A stretch of 64,000 nt of DNA from Caballeronia catudaia (GCF_001544755.2 NZ_FCOF02000001.1:393903-457902), one strand, 5' to 3'; numbered from the stretch's first letter, positions 8,633 through 19,983 are shown. Notes: generated from the sequence alone by a model not told the origin. Translations and numbers: made by a program.

Positions 8633-9632
8633 CGAGGCACTGGAGTCCGCCGACGTCGTCGCGGCCCAGCTCGCCGATACCTCGCGCATCGAAGCGCTCG
8701 CGGACAAGCTCAAGGAGCAGCCGCGCAATGTCGCGCTGACGGTCGCGCGCGGCAGCTCCGACCACGCCGCCAGTTATTTCGCAAGCCTGACGATGAGCCG
8801 CATCGGCGTGCCGGTCGCCTCGCTGCCGATGTCGGTCGCGACGCTCCAGCAGGCGCCGTTGCGCGTGTCGGGCCAGCTCGCCGTCGCGTTTTCCCAATCG
8901 GGCAAGAGCCCCGATCTCGTCGGCACGATGCAGGCGTTGCGCGAAGCCGGCGCGTTCACGGTCGCGGCCGTCAACGTCACCGGATCGCCGCTCGAAAGCG
9001 CGTGCGAATACTTTCTACCGCTGCTTGCCGGGCCGGAACTGTCGGTGGCTGCGACCAAGAGCTATATCGCGATGCTGTCGCTGTCGGCCATCGTGATCGC
9101 GCACGTTCAGCGCGACGTCGAACTGCTCAACGCGCTGAAGTCGCTGCCGGATGCGCTGCGCGCCGCGGGCAAGCTCGACTGGACGCGCGCAGTGAGCGAA
9201 CTGAAGGACGTCGACCGCATGATCGTGATCGGGCGCGGTCTCGGTCTCGCGATCGCGCAGGAAGCGGCGCTCAAGCTGAAGGAAACCTCGGGCATCCAGG
9301 CCGAAGCGTTCTCCAGCGCGGAAGTGCGTCACGGCCCGATGGAAATCATCGACAAGGACTATCCGCTCCTCGTGTTCGCGCCGCGCGGGCCGGAGCAGGC
9401 GGGCCTCGTCCAGCTTGCAGCAGACATGCGCGCACGCGGCGCGCGCGTGCTGCTCGCAGCGCCCGGGGATGTCGCGCAAGCGGAGTTGCCGCTCGTCGCG
9501 ACCGATCATCCGGCGCTCGATCCGATCGCCGCAATCCTTTCGTTCTATGTGATGGCCGCGGGTCTGGCCGCCGCGCGCGGGCGCAATCCCGACGCGCCGC
9601 GCCACCTGAATAAGGTCACCGAAACCCATTGA
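8616..9632 (+). CDS. nagB-II: SIS-domain glucosamine-6-phosphate deaminase (NagB-II/GlmS-like)
   Basis: About 338 residues with two SIS (sugar isomerase) domains and no glutaminase domain. It therefore cannot use glutamine and is expected to deaminate glucosamine-6-P to fructose-6-P. ARGSSDHAASYF, AFSQSGKSPD and SAEVRHGPMEII are typical SIS/GlmS blocks. AAGGAGA at 8604-8610 sits five bases before TTG 8616, which decides the start; an ATG follows at 8625, and the ATG at 8598 lacks a binding site. It overlaps nagA by 17 bases. Confidence 0.88.
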   Translation: MSNMLNEALESADVVAAQLADTSRIEALADKLKEQPRNVALTVARGSSDHAASYFASLTMSRIGVPVASLPMSVATLQQAPLRVSGQLAVAFSQSGKSPDLVGTMQALREAGAFTVAAVNVTGSPLESACEYFLPLLAGPELSVAATKSYIAMLSLSAIVIAHVQRDVELLNALKSLPDALRAAGKLDWTRAVSELKDVDRMIVIGRGLGLAIAQEAALKLKETSGIQAEAFSSAEVRHGPMEIIDKDYPLLVFAPRGPEQAGLVQLAADMRARGARVLLAAPGDVAQAELPLVATDHPALDPIAAILSFYVMAAGLAAARGRNPDAPRHLNKVTETH

Positions 9633-9644
9633 GTGAGATAGCCG

Positions 9645-12233
9645 ATGCGCCGTGCCGAGGAGTCCCTGTTGAATCATTCCATCGATAACCCGAACGACGT
9701 GGTGTTGCTCGCGCCGTTCACCGGCCCCATCGTGCCGCTCGCCGATGTGCCCGATCCCGTGTTCGCCGAAGGCATGTTCGGCGATGGCATCGGCATCGAT
9801 CCGCTCGACAACGTGCTCGTTTCGCCCTGCGACGGCACCATCACGCATCTCGCGCGCACGCATCACGCGGTGACGCTGCGCACGAAGGAAGGTGCGGAGA
9901 TTCTGGTGCATATCGGCATCGACACGGTCAAATTGGGCGGCGAAGGCTTCGCGCCGATGGTCGAGCAGGGTGCGACGGTGCGCGCCGGTCAGCCGCTGAT
10001 CGAATTCAACGCCGATTACGTCGCGCAGCATGCGCCGAGCCTTGTCTCGGTGATCGCGATCGCGAACGGCGATGCCTTCGACGTCACCGAACGCGCCGGC
10101 CGCGGCGCGCTGAAAGCGGGCGCGCGACTGCTCGTTCTGCGCGCGAAGCACGGCGAAAAGGCGGAATCGGCGCGCAGCGGCGCGGTCGTGCTGGAAGAGG
10201 CTCGCCGCAGTCTCACATTGGCGCACGCGGGCGGTTTGCATGCGCGTCCGGCCGCGCGGGCGCGTGAAGCCGCGCGCGGTTTCGACGCGAAAGTCGAAGT
10301 GCGTTACGAAGGCAAGAAGGCGCCTGTGGAAAGCGTCGTCGGCCTGCTCGGTCTCGGTGCGGGCGAAGGTGCGACCATCGAACTGGTGGGCATCGGCTCG
10401 CAGGCGCAGGAAGCGGTCGAAGCGGTCGCCGTCGAATTGCTGCGCGCCGCGCACGGCGAAGTCGAAGAGACGCCCGCGCGCCAGAAGTCGCCGGCGCCGC
10501 TCGCGAAGGCGGCCGCATCGGGCGGGCCGCTGCCGCCGAACACGCTCGCCAGCGTGTGCGCGTCGCCGGGCATCGCGGTCGGCAAGCTCGTGCGCTGGGA
10601 CGATCAGGAGATCGTGCCGCCCGAACAGGCGAGCGGATCATCGGCGGCGGAGAGCCGTGCGCTCGATAAAGCCATCGCGCAAGTCGACGCCGAACTCGGC
10701 GAAACCGTGCGCACGGCGTCGCAGCGCGGCGCGGTCGGCGAAGCGGGCATTTTCGCGGTTCATCGCGTGCTGCTAGAAGACCCGACGCTCGTCGATGCCG
10801 CGCGCGATCTGATCAGCCTCGGCAAGAGCGCGGGCTTCGCGTGGCGCGAGGCGATCCGCGCGCAGATCGCGCTGCTTTCGAACGTGCAGGACGATCTGCT
10901 CGCCGAGCGCGCGGCCGATCTGCGCGATATCGAAAAGCGCGTGCTTCGCGCGCTCGGTCTCACCAATACGGCGGCGCGCGAACTGCCGGCCGAAGCGGTG
11001 CTGGCCGCGACGGAATTCACGCCGTCGGATCTTTCGTCGATCGACCGCACGCGCGTCACCGCGCTCGTGATGGCGCGAGGCGGCGCGACCTCGCATGCGG
11101 CGATCATCGCGCGTCAGATCGGCATTCCGGCGCTCGTCGCGATCGGCGATGCGCTGCACGCGATTCCCGAGGGCACGCAAGTCGTCGTCGATGCCTCGGC
11201 GGGCCGCTTCGAGCATGCGCCGACGCAAGTCGACGTCGAGCGCGCGCGCGCCGAACGCGAGCGTCTCGCGAACGTGCGCGAGGCGAACCGCAAGCTGTCG
11301 CGGGAAGCGGCATCGACGAAAGATGGCCGCGCGATCGAAGTCGCCGCGAATATCGCGACGCTCGACGACGCGAAGGCCGCCGTCGAAAACGGCGCGGACG
11401 CGGTCGGCCTGTTGCGCACGGAACTGCTGTTCATCCATCGCCAGTCGGCGCCGACGGTCGACGAGCACGCGCAAAGCTATCAGGGCATCGTCGATGCGTT
11501 GCAGGGCCGCACCGCGATCATCCGCACGCTCGATGTCGGCGCGGACAAGGAAGTCGATTATCTGACGCTGCCGCCCGAGGAAAACCCCGCGCTCGGCCTG
11601 CGCGGCATCCGTCTCGCGCAAGTGCGTCCCGATCTGCTCGACGATCAATTGCGCGGCCTGCTCGCCGTGAAGCCGCTCGGCGCCGTGCGCATCCTGCTGC
11701 CGATGGTGACCGATTCCGGCGAGTTGCAGCGCCTTAGAAAGCGCATCGACGAACTGGCGCGTGAGGCCGGCCGCACCGAGCCGATCGAAGTCGGCGTGAT
11801 GATCGAAGTGCCGTCGGCGGCATTGCTTGCCGATCAGCTCGCGAAGCACGCGGACTTTCTCTCGATCGGCACCAACGATCTCACGCAGTACACGCTCGCG
11901 ATGGACCGCTGCCAGCCCGATCTCGCCGCGCAGTCCGACGGCCTGCATCCGGCCGTGCTGCGTCTCATCAAAGCGGCGGTGCAGGGCGCGGAGAAGCACG
12001 GCAAGTGGGTTGGCGTGTGCGGCGCGCTCGGTGGCGATCCGGTCGCGGCGCCGCTGCTCGTCGGCCTGGGCGTGACCGAGTTGTCGGTCGATCCGGTGTC
12101 GGTGCCCGGCATCAAGGCGCGCGTGCGCAATCTCGATTACCAGCTTTGCCGTCAGCGCGCCGAGGACTGCCTCGCGCTCGAATCGGCACAGGCAGTAAGA
12201 GCGGCAAGCCGCGAAATCTGGCCGCAGGACTAA
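9645..12233 (+). CDS. nagF: fused PTS IIA(Glc-type)-HPr-Enzyme I phosphotransferase
   Basis: 862 residues carrying the whole soluble PTS relay on one chain. IIA domain about 20-150 with His89 (ILVHIGIDTVKL); HPr about 185-275 with His199 (GGLHARPAA); Enzyme I from about 300 to the end with His484 (GGATSHAAIIAR) and PEP-site blocks SIGTNDLTQYTLAMDR and GVCGALGG. It takes phosphate from PEP and should pass it to NagE. An in-frame TTG at 9669 has a better ribosome-binding site (GAGGAG, six bases away) than the ATG at 9645, so the true start may be 8 codons later. Pseudomonas NagF has the same layout. Confidence 0.93.
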   Translation: MRRAEESLLNHSIDNPNDVVLLAPFTGPIVPLADVPDPVFAEGMFGDGIGIDPLDNVLVSPCDGTITHLARTHHAVTLRTKEGAEILVHIGIDTVKLGGEGFAPMVEQGATVRAGQPLIEFNADYVAQHAPSLVSVIAIANGDAFDVTERAGRGALKAGARLLVLRAKHGEKAESARSGAVVLEEARRSLTLAHAGGLHARPAARAREAARGFDAKVEVRYEGKKAPVESVVGLLGLGAGEGATIELVGIGSQAQEAVEAVAVELLRAAHGEVEETPARQKSPAPLAKAAASGGPLPPNTLASVCASPGIAVGKLVRWDDQEIVPPEQASGSSAAESRALDKAIAQVDAELGETVRTASQRGAVGEAGIFAVHRVLLEDPTLVDAARDLISLGKSAGFAWREAIRAQIALLSNVQDDLLAERAADLRDIEKRVLRALGLTNTAARELPAEAVLAATEFTPSDLSSIDRTRVTALVMARGGATSHAAIIARQIGIPALVAIGDALHAIPEGTQVVVDASAGRFEHAPTQVDVERARAERERLANVREANRKLSREAASTKDGRAIEVAANIATLDDAKAAVENGADAVGLLRTELLFIHRQSAPTVDEHAQSYQGIVDALQGRTAIIRTLDVGADKEVDYLTLPPEENPALGLRGIRLAQVRPDLLDDQLRGLLAVKPLGAVRILLPMVTDSGELQRLRKRIDELAREAGRTEPIEVGVMIEVPSAALLADQLAKHADFLSIGTNDLTQYTLAMDRCQPDLAAQSDGLHPAVLRLIKAAVQGAEKHGKWVGVCGALGGDPVAAPLLVGLGVTELSVDPVSVPGIKARVRNLDYQLCRQRAEDCLALESAQAVRAASREIWPQD

Positions 12234-12318
12234 CCGTCCGTCCCGCAGCTGAGTTCGTGGAAACTTTTCAGCAAATCCCGAAGCAGTAACGACAAGACTT
12301 ATATTTTTGGAGAACCCG

Positions 12319-14130
<1,812 letters not shown>

Positions 14131-14151
14131 TGCGGTAGTCGATGTTTCAAG

Positions 14152-14177
14152 CAAACGGCGCCCGCGGGCGCCGTTTG
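14152..14177 (+). terminator. terminator of the nag operon
   Basis: A 12-bp perfect stem, CAAACGGCGCCC with GGGCGCCGTTTG, around a two-base centre, 22 bases after the nagE stop. A mixed tract TCTTTG follows. Confidence 0.72.
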
Positions 14178-14195
14178 TCTTTGTGCGCAGAGCCA

Positions 14196-14230
14196 AAGAA
14201 AAAGCCCGCTGTCTCATCGACGGCGGGCTT
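14196..14230 (-). terminator. rho-independent terminator of rpoH
   Basis: On the minus strand AAGCCCGC and GCGGGCTT pair around a 13-base loop and are followed by TTTTTCTTT, 29 bases after the rpoH stop. Confidence 0.82.
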
Positions 14231-14258
14231 CCCAATTTCTGCTACGGCGACGGCAGGA

Positions 14259-15200
<942 letters not shown>

Positions 15201-15257
15201 AAGCTCCTTATCAATAATTCGCGTGCCGCTTAACGGCGGCGGAAGTCAGACATGATC

Positions 15258-15284
15258 TTAGCACTCTGGTTCATCGAGTGCTAA
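15258..15284 (-). promoter_or_regulatory. CIRCE element (HrcA operator) upstream of rpoH
   Basis: TTAGCACTC, nine bases, GAGTGCTAA: a perfect match to the canonical 9-9-9 CIRCE inverted repeat. It lies 58-84 bases upstream of the rpoH start codon. Confidence 0.93.
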
Positions 15285-15287
15285 GTG

Positions 15288-15315
15288 TTAGAGCGAGGGG
15301 CAATGTGGGAGTTCC
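15288..15315 (-). promoter_or_regulatory. sigma-E-like promoter of rpoH
   Basis: Minus strand: GGAACT at 15315-15310 and TCTAA at 15292-15288 with 17 bases between. This fits the sigma-E consensus (GGAACTT, 15-17 bases, TCTGA). The predicted start point near 15282 falls inside the CIRCE box. The -35 element is embedded in the 16-bp palindrome TGTGGGAGTTCCCACA (15304-15319). Confidence 0.6.
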
Positions 15316-15553
15316 CACAAAAACTATCGTATTTGCGGGAGCGATAGGACAGACTGTTGCGTATCGATGGGAAATACGTACCGTTTAGGGGCTCGCTTTC
15401 GAATCGGTTACTGCTCTTGTGCGCTGCGGCGAAAGAAAATTCAACAAAATGCGGCATGCTGTTGCGATTCATGCAAATGTGTCAAAAGATCACTAGAATC
15501 GGCCAACAACATCCTTGATGAAACACGCCCGTCGTCGAGTAAATGGGGTGCTC

Positions 15554-16120
15554 ATGCATAAAAACAAGCTTTCGTGGCATCGTCCGCTGTTGCGTTTGTC
15601 CGTTTGCGCGGCGCTCGGCATGGCGTCGGCGGCGGCGCATGCCGACCGGTTCGGCGTGCAGATCGGAGGCGGTGTATCCAACCGCGACTTCAAGAAAGCA
15701 GACCTCGGCCTGGTCTGGGACCCGAATCTGACGTGGTGGGAAATCGGCGGATTTCATTTCACGCTGCTCGGCGAAGGGCATGTGGCGTACTGGCACTCCA
15801 CCCTCGACTACGCCACCAACCCGGATATCTGGGAATTCGGCGTCACGCCGATGCTGAGGTTCGTGAAGGGTTCAGGATACTTCCGGCCGTTCATCGAGAT
15901 CGGCGTCGGCGTGCGGCTGCTTTCGCACGCGCGCATCACGCCGTTTTTCACCACATCGACGGCATTCCAGTTCTCGGACGTGGTGGGCGTCGGCATGATC
16001 TTCGGCGAGAAGCAGAGCTATCAGGCGGGCTTTCGCTACCAGCATCTGTCGAACGCGGGTATCAAAGACCCGAATCCTGGTATAAATTTCAGCCAGCTAT
16101 ATCTGCAATACAACTTCTGA
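15554..16120 (+). CDS. pagL: PagL-like lipid A 3-O-deacylase (acyloxyacyl hydrolase family)
   Basis: 188 residues. A signal peptide of about 30 residues (cut near AAAHA-DR) is followed by a small outer-membrane beta barrel ending in a C-terminal Phe (LQYNF), the BAM recognition residue. The HLSN signature of PagL is present with His164 and Ser166, the catalytic pair known from Pseudomonas PagL. PagL removes the 3-O-linked acyl chain from lipid A. The residue 14 positions after the His, Glu in Pseudomonas, is Asn178 here. ATG 15554 is preferred because GGGG precedes it and the signal peptide starts there; ATG 15518 is possible. Confidence 0.85.
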   Translation: MHKNKLSWHRPLLRLSVCAALGMASAAAHADRFGVQIGGGVSNRDFKKADLGLVWDPNLTWWEIGGFHFTLLGEGHVAYWHSTLDYATNPDIWEFGVTPMLRFVKGSGYFRPFIEIGVGVRLLSHARITPFFTTSTAFQFSDVVGVGMIFGEKQSYQAGFRYQHLSNAGIKDPNPGINFSQLYLQYNF

Positions 16121-16165
16121 CGAGGCGCCGGCCCATCGGTTCCTCGACACAAGGGGAATCGACAG

Positions 16166-16549
16166 ATGCCGGCAAAAACCATTGAGGCCATACGCGGCCT
16201 CGAGCGCGATCGCTTCCGTGCGATGGTCGAGGGCGATGGCGTGGCGCTAGACGCGCTGCTGGCCGAAAACGTCAGCTACGTGCACACGAACGGCAAGCGG
16301 GAGACGAAGCGTCAGTTCATCGACGCCATTACCGCGGGCCGGCGCCGCTATCGCCAGATCGAGATTCAGTCGCAGGACGTGCTGCCTGCCGGCCGCGACA
16401 CGTGTCTGGTTTCGGGCCGCGCGCTGGTCGAAATGGAGTCGAAGAACGGCGCGCTGCTCTTTCCGATCGCCTACACCGCCGTCCACATCCAGACCGAGGG
16501 TCAGTGGCAACTGCTCGCGCTGCAGGCGACGCGCGTGGCGCTCGAATAG
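16166..16549 (+). CDS. NTF2-like (SnoaL/DUF4440) protein
   Basis: 127 residues forming one NTF2-like cone domain: an N-terminal helix with RDRFRAMVEGDGVALDALLAENVSYVH, then FIDAITAGRRRYRQIE and beta strands ending QWQLLALQATRV. This fold holds ligands or small catalytic sites. No specific function can be assigned. AAGGGG precedes the start by 8 bases. It is convergent with leuA and may be cotranscribed with pagL (45-base gap). Confidence 0.82.
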   Translation: MPAKTIEAIRGLERDRFRAMVEGDGVALDALLAENVSYVHTNGKRETKRQFIDAITAGRRRYRQIEIQSQDVLPAGRDTCLVSGRALVEMESKNGALLFPIAYTAVHIQTEGQWQLLALQATRVALE

Positions 16550-16557
16550 CCACGCGC

Positions 16558-16582
16558 GCCGCCCTCACGCTTCGAGGGCGGC
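16558..16582. terminator. candidate terminator hairpin at the leuA 3' end
   Basis: GCCGCCCTC and GAGGGCGGC form a 9-bp stem with a seven-base loop between two convergent genes, overlapping the last leuA codons. No T run on either strand. Confidence 0.4.
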
Positions 16583-18226
16583 CTCGTGCTGCCCCTGCCG
16601 CACGCTCTCCGCGATCCGTCCCGATCGATTCACTGCGCTCACGACCGCATCGGCGACCGCGAACGCCGGATTCGCATGCACCGCGACGCCGAAGCGCGTC
16701 GGGCCATGGCTGACCCGGCAGCCGACGAAAGCCGCCGTATCGCCGCTCGCCGTGACGGCCGTTTCGAACCAGTTGACGTTCGCATCGACATCGAGCGCCG
16801 CCGCGACCGTCCGCGCGTAAGCGTCGCCGCTTGTCGCGCTTCCCGCGGGAGAAACCGCGACGCGCCTTCCGGACACCGCGAGCGTCGACGCATCGACGCG
16901 CGATACCGGCCCACCCGCGTCGAAATATTCGCGCCTAAACAGCTCGCAGATCGCTTCGCCGCTGATTTCGGCGCCGGACGTATCGGTCACTTTCTGAACG
17001 GCGTGGCTGAATTCGATCTGCACGCGGCGCGGCGGCGTGAAGCCGAGGCCGCGTTCGAGCAGATACGTGGAGCCGCCCTTGCCGGACTGGCTGTTCACGC
17101 GGATGACCGCGTCGTAGCTGCGGCCGAGATCGGCCGGATCGATCGGCAAATAGGGTACTTCCCAAACGGTGCCGGGCATGCGTTGCGCGAAGCCCTTGCG
17201 GATCGCGTCCTGATGCGAGCCCGAAAACGCCGTGAACACGAGATCGCCCGCGTACGGATGGCGCGGATGCACCGGAATCTGATTGCAGCGCTCGACGACG
17301 CGGCGCACGGCGTCGATATCGGAGAAATCGAGGCCCGGGTCGATGCCCTGCGTGTAGAGATTCATCGCCAGCGTGACGAGATCGACGTTGCCGGTGCGCT
17401 CGCCGTTGCCGAAAAGACAGCCTTCGATGCGATCCGCGCCCGCGAGCACCGCCATTTCCGCCGCCGCGACCGCCGTGCCGCGATCGTTGTGCGGATGAAC
17501 CGACAGCACGATGCTGTCGCGATAACCCATGTTGCGGTCCATCCACTCGACCTGGTCGGCGAATACGTTCGGCATCGCGGCTTCGACCGTCGCGGGCAGA
17601 TTCACGATCATTTTGTGATCGGGCGTCGGACGCCACATCTGCGCAACGGCGTCGCAGACTTCGCGCGCGAACGGGAGTTCCGTCATGCTGAAAGTTTCGG
17701 GCGAGTATTGATAGATCCAGTGGGTGTCCGGCCGCGCCGCCGCGCATTCCTTGATGATGCGCGTGCCTTCGACCGCCAGCGCCTTCACGTCTTCCTTCGA
17801 CTGATTGAACACGATCTTGCGGAACGACGGCGCGATCGCGTTATAGAGATGCACGATCACCTTGCTCGCGCCCTCGACGGCTTCGAACGTGCGCTCGATC
17901 AGTTCGCGGCGCGACTGCACGAGCACTTCGATGGTCACATCGTCCGGAATGCGCTTTTCGTCGATCAACTTGCGCACGAAATCGAAATCCGTCTGGGATG
18001 CCGACGGAAACCCCACCTCGATCTCCTTGAACCCGATTTTCACCAGCATCTCGAAGAACTCGAGCTTTGCCGCGATGCTCATCGGCTCGATGAGCGACTG
18101 GTTGCCGTCGCGCAGATCGGTGCTCATCCAGATGGGCGCCTTCTCGATCGTGCGGGTCGGCCAGCGGCGGCCATTCAGACGGACTTGCGGAAACGGGCGG
18201 TATTTCTCGGCGGGGTTCGGCATCAT
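16565..18226 (-). CDS. leuA: 2-isopropylmalate synthase
   Basis: 553 residues. First committed step of leucine synthesis: acetyl-CoA plus 2-oxoisovalerate to 2-isopropylmalate. HMGL-like TIM barrel with the metal-site block [15 protein letters not shown], the metal ligands in [11 protein letters not shown] and the [12 protein letters not shown] block. A C-terminal LeuA dimer regulatory domain (about 425-540) should bind leucine for feedback control. The length fits the shorter LeuA2 class. Two consecutive ATGs (18226, 18223) are possible starts, with AGAGAG upstream. A long leader with an encoded Leu-rich peptide precedes it. Confidence 0.96.
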   Translation of the reverse strand: MMPNPAEKYRPFPQVRLNGRRWPTRTIEKAPIWMSTDLRDGNQSLIEPMSIAAKLEFFEMLVKIGFKEIEVGFPSASQTDFDFVRKLIDEKRIPDDVTIEVLVQSRRELIERTFEAVEGASKVIVHLYNAIAPSFRKIVFNQSKEDVKALAVEGTRIIKECAAARPDTHWIYQYSPETFSMTELPFAREVCDAVAQMWRPTPDHKMIVNLPATVEAAMPNVFADQVEWMDRNMGYRDSIVLSVHPHNDRGTAVAAAEMAVLAGADRIEGCLFGNGERTGNVDLVTLAMNLYTQGIDPGLDFSDIDAVRRVVERCNQIPVHPRHPYAGDLVFTAFSGSHQDAIRKGFAQRMPGTVWEVPYLPIDPADLGRSYDAVIRVNSQSGKGGSTYLLERGLGFTPPRRVQIEFSHAVQKVTDTSGAEISGEAICELFRREYFDAGGPVSRVDASTLAVSGRRVAVSPAGSATSGDAYARTVAAALDVDANVNWFETAVTASGDTAAFVGCRVSHGPTRFGVAVHANPAFAVADAVVSAVNRSGRIAESVRQGQHEAALEA

Positions 18227-18525
18227 GATCGTCGATCTCTCTTCGGACGGTTTGCGTAGCGCCTGCGAGAGAGTCCGTGTCCGGCGGCTGGCCGGGCGTG
18301 GCGGAATGCACCGAAGACGAAGCCGCGCGCGCGTTCACACGAATCACCAGCGATGGTGACGCCTGCGACCAACGTGAACGTGCGCGAAGCAGCGTGCATG
18401 TGACCCTCGCGTTTCCGTTTCGCGGGATGCGCGAACGAAAAGCTGACGACTACAGGTGGTAAGAAAAGGAACTACAGGGGACTGCTGGAGGACCGCACTT
18501 GCTCGGAAGACCCGGCAACGCGCGG

Positions 18526-18558
18526 CGCTACGTCTGGCGACTTACGCTAGACGTAGCG
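18526..18558 (-). promoter_or_regulatory. leuA leader hairpin covering the last Leu codons of leuL
   Basis: CGCTACGTCT pairs perfectly with AGACGTAGCG around a 13-base loop. In the RNA, the 5' arm covers the last CTA codons of the leader peptide. The nine bases CGTAGCGCC of the 3' arm region can alternatively pair with GGCGCTACG (18255-18263 on the minus strand) just before leuA. Confidence 0.65.
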
Positions 18559-18619
18559 ATAGGGGCCGCGCTAGGCGGCCCGAAATAATTCGGAGGGAGG
18601 AGGGCTGGGTGAAGCTCAT
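18542..18619 (-). CDS. leuL: leucine attenuator leader peptide
   Basis: A 25-codon open frame, ATG to TAA, upstream of leuA and too short for ordinary gene calling. Leucines are at positions 9, 16, 20, 22 and 24; the last four are all CTA, a codon rare in the surrounding GC-rich genes. The C-terminal end reads RLARPLSLRLA. Rare Leu codons clustered before the stop and overlapping a strong hairpin are the mark of ribosome-mediated leucine attenuation, as in enteric leuL. No ribosome-binding site precedes the ATG; the promoter lies so close that translation may be leaderless. The peptide itself is not expected to have a function. Confidence 0.75.
   Translation of the reverse strand: MSFTQPSSLRIISGRLARPLSLRLA
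18563..18581 (-). promoter_or_regulatory. second leader hairpin inside leuL
   Basis: GGGCCGC and GCGGCCC form a 7-bp GC-only stem with a five-base loop. It covers codons 14-19 of the leader peptide, including the first CTA. It could act as a pause hairpin. Confidence 0.5.
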
Positions 18620-18628
18620 GCGTTCGAC

Positions 18629-18656
18629 TTTAAACCAGCGTTGAATACCGTGTCAA
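18629..18656 (-). promoter_or_regulatory. leuA promoter overlapping the ybiB stop codon
   Basis: Minus strand: perfect TTGACA at 18656-18651, 16 bases, then TTTAAA at 18634-18629. The -35 overlaps the ybiB stop codon. The predicted start point near 18622 is only about three bases before the leuL ATG, leaving a leader of roughly 395 bases before leuA. Confidence 0.6.
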
Positions 18657-19645
18657 ATGGGGTTTGTCTGATCGGCAATCGGCTTGCGCACGGTTTCCGC
18701 GATGACCTCCGCCTGGCGAGCTACCGCGGGCGGCACCGGCACGTCGCCGCGCAGCACGCATTCGATCCAGCGCGCGGTGGTGGCGGCGTCGAGCGTTTCG
18801 GGTAGATCGATGTGCGGCGCGTGCGGTTGCGAGTGCTCCGGCGAGATCAGCGTTTCGACGCGGCCGTCGTGAAACCAGTCGACCTGGACCTGGCGGCGCG
18901 TGTCCGCGACGGCTTCGCCTTCGGTGCCGCGCGCGAGCAGCGCGCCGCCCGCCGCCGCGTCGGGATGCTCGGACAGAAGCGCCGTCAGGCTCTCGCGATA
19001 CTCCGGATGCGTGTAGTTGACGAGCCTCAGACCCGGGTCCGCGAACGGCTGAAGAATCTTCACGAGCGTATGCGTCGAGTTGCGCACGCCCATGCGCCGC
19101 CGAAGCGCGAGCAGGCGCGCGAGCTTCGGCGCCAGCACGGTGATCGGCGCGAAGGCGAGACGGCGAGAGGCGAGGCTGTCTTCGATTTCATCGTGCGACG
19201 CCGCGTGCGCGATGCCGAGTTCCGTGAAGATTTCAGCACTCGTCACGCGGCCGGGATCTTCGATGACGCCGTGGACCAGCACCGGCACGCCTTCGCGCGC
19301 GAGCAGAAGCGACAGCAGCGGCACGAGGTTCGGCGTCTTGCGCGCGCCGTTATAGCTCGGAATGGACACGGGGCGCGCGTGCTCGCGTCCGTCCTGCACG
19401 TGCAGCGGCTCGAACGAGCGATGCGCGGCGGAAAGCATCGCGGCGAGTTCGGCCGACGTTTCGCCTTTCACGCGATAAGCGAGCAGCACCGCGCCGAGTT
19501 CGAGCTCGGGGACGCGGTCTTCGAGCATGGCTTCGTAGAGCGCGTAGGTGTCGTCGCGGGAGAGGGCGCGTGCGCCGTTCGGCCCGCGGCCGATTTCCTT
19601 GATGTAGCGTGCACAGGCGAAAGTGGGGGAAGCGGATTCGGTCAT
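18653..19645 (-). CDS. ybiB: YbiB/TrpD2 family DNA-binding protein
   Basis: 330 residues with the fold of anthranilate phosphoribosyltransferase: an N-terminal helical domain (about 8-75) and a large alpha/beta domain. E. coli YbiB binds nucleic acid without sequence specificity and lacks the TrpD reaction. Here the pyrophosphate loop of TrpD is replaced by SIPSYNGARKTPNLVPL, which supports YbiB rather than TrpD. The stop codon lies inside the leuA promoter. Cellular role unclear, possibly in DNA damage. Confidence 0.88.
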   Translation of the reverse strand: MTESASPTFACARYIKEIGRGPNGARALSRDDTYALYEAMLEDRVPELELGAVLLAYRVKGETSAELAAMLSAAHRSFEPLHVQDGREHARPVSIPSYNGARKTPNLVPLLSLLLAREGVPVLVHGVIEDPGRVTSAEIFTELGIAHAASHDEIEDSLASRRLAFAPITVLAPKLARLLALRRRMGVRNSTHTLVKILQPFADPGLRLVNYTHPEYRESLTALLSEHPDAAAGGALLARGTEGEAVADTRRQVQVDWFHDGRVETLISPEHSQPHAPHIDLPETLDAATTARWIECVLRGDVPVPPAVARQAEVIAETVRKPIADQTNPI

Positions 19646-19983
19646 CGGAGAGGGGATGCGTGGATCGGGCGCTCATTTCCGTAACGGGAGCGATGCCGCC
19701 GCGCGTTTCAAGGAGCAGGAGGTTATTGAGTACCGCATTTGACGGGCGCTGGCAAGGTCCGGCGGCCGAACGTTTCGCGCGGATCTTGCCCTGCGCTTAC
19801 GATCGAGCAGGCGCCGCGCATCGTCGCGAAGCTCGACGAAAGCTCGCAAAGCCGCGCCCCGCAAGCCTTGGAGGCTTCGCCACGATTTGCGCGCGCGCGT
19901 TAAACTCGCCTTTCTCGCCGGCCGTCCGCGCCAGCGCATTCGCCATCAATCTGGACATCAAAAGACAGCAACAGGAGAGCGGG
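19646..19983. other. intergenic region between ybiB and the FAH operon
   Basis: 338 bases without a supported gene; both flanking genes point away from it. AAGCC/GGCTT form a small inverted repeat near 19863-19878. No clear promoter hexamers found. Confidence 0.5.

Larger units (their letters stand above)
15201..15553. other. divergent control region rpoH / pagL
   Basis: 353 bases without a gene. The rpoH-proximal third contains the CIRCE element and a sigma-E-like promoter. CTATCG/CGATAG form a further inverted repeat around 15326-15350. The pagL-proximal part (15390-15550) shows no clear promoter to my eye. Confidence 0.55.

Noticed and set aside
18335..18400. A second short ATG frame (MHAASRTF...) in the leuA leader
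   Set aside because: No enrichment of Leu codons and no matching hairpin; probably chance.
19673..19939. 88-codon minus-strand frame in the ybiB-FAH gap
   Set aside because: Arg/Ala-rich composition typical of antisense reading in GC-rich DNA, no domain and no ribosome-binding site.
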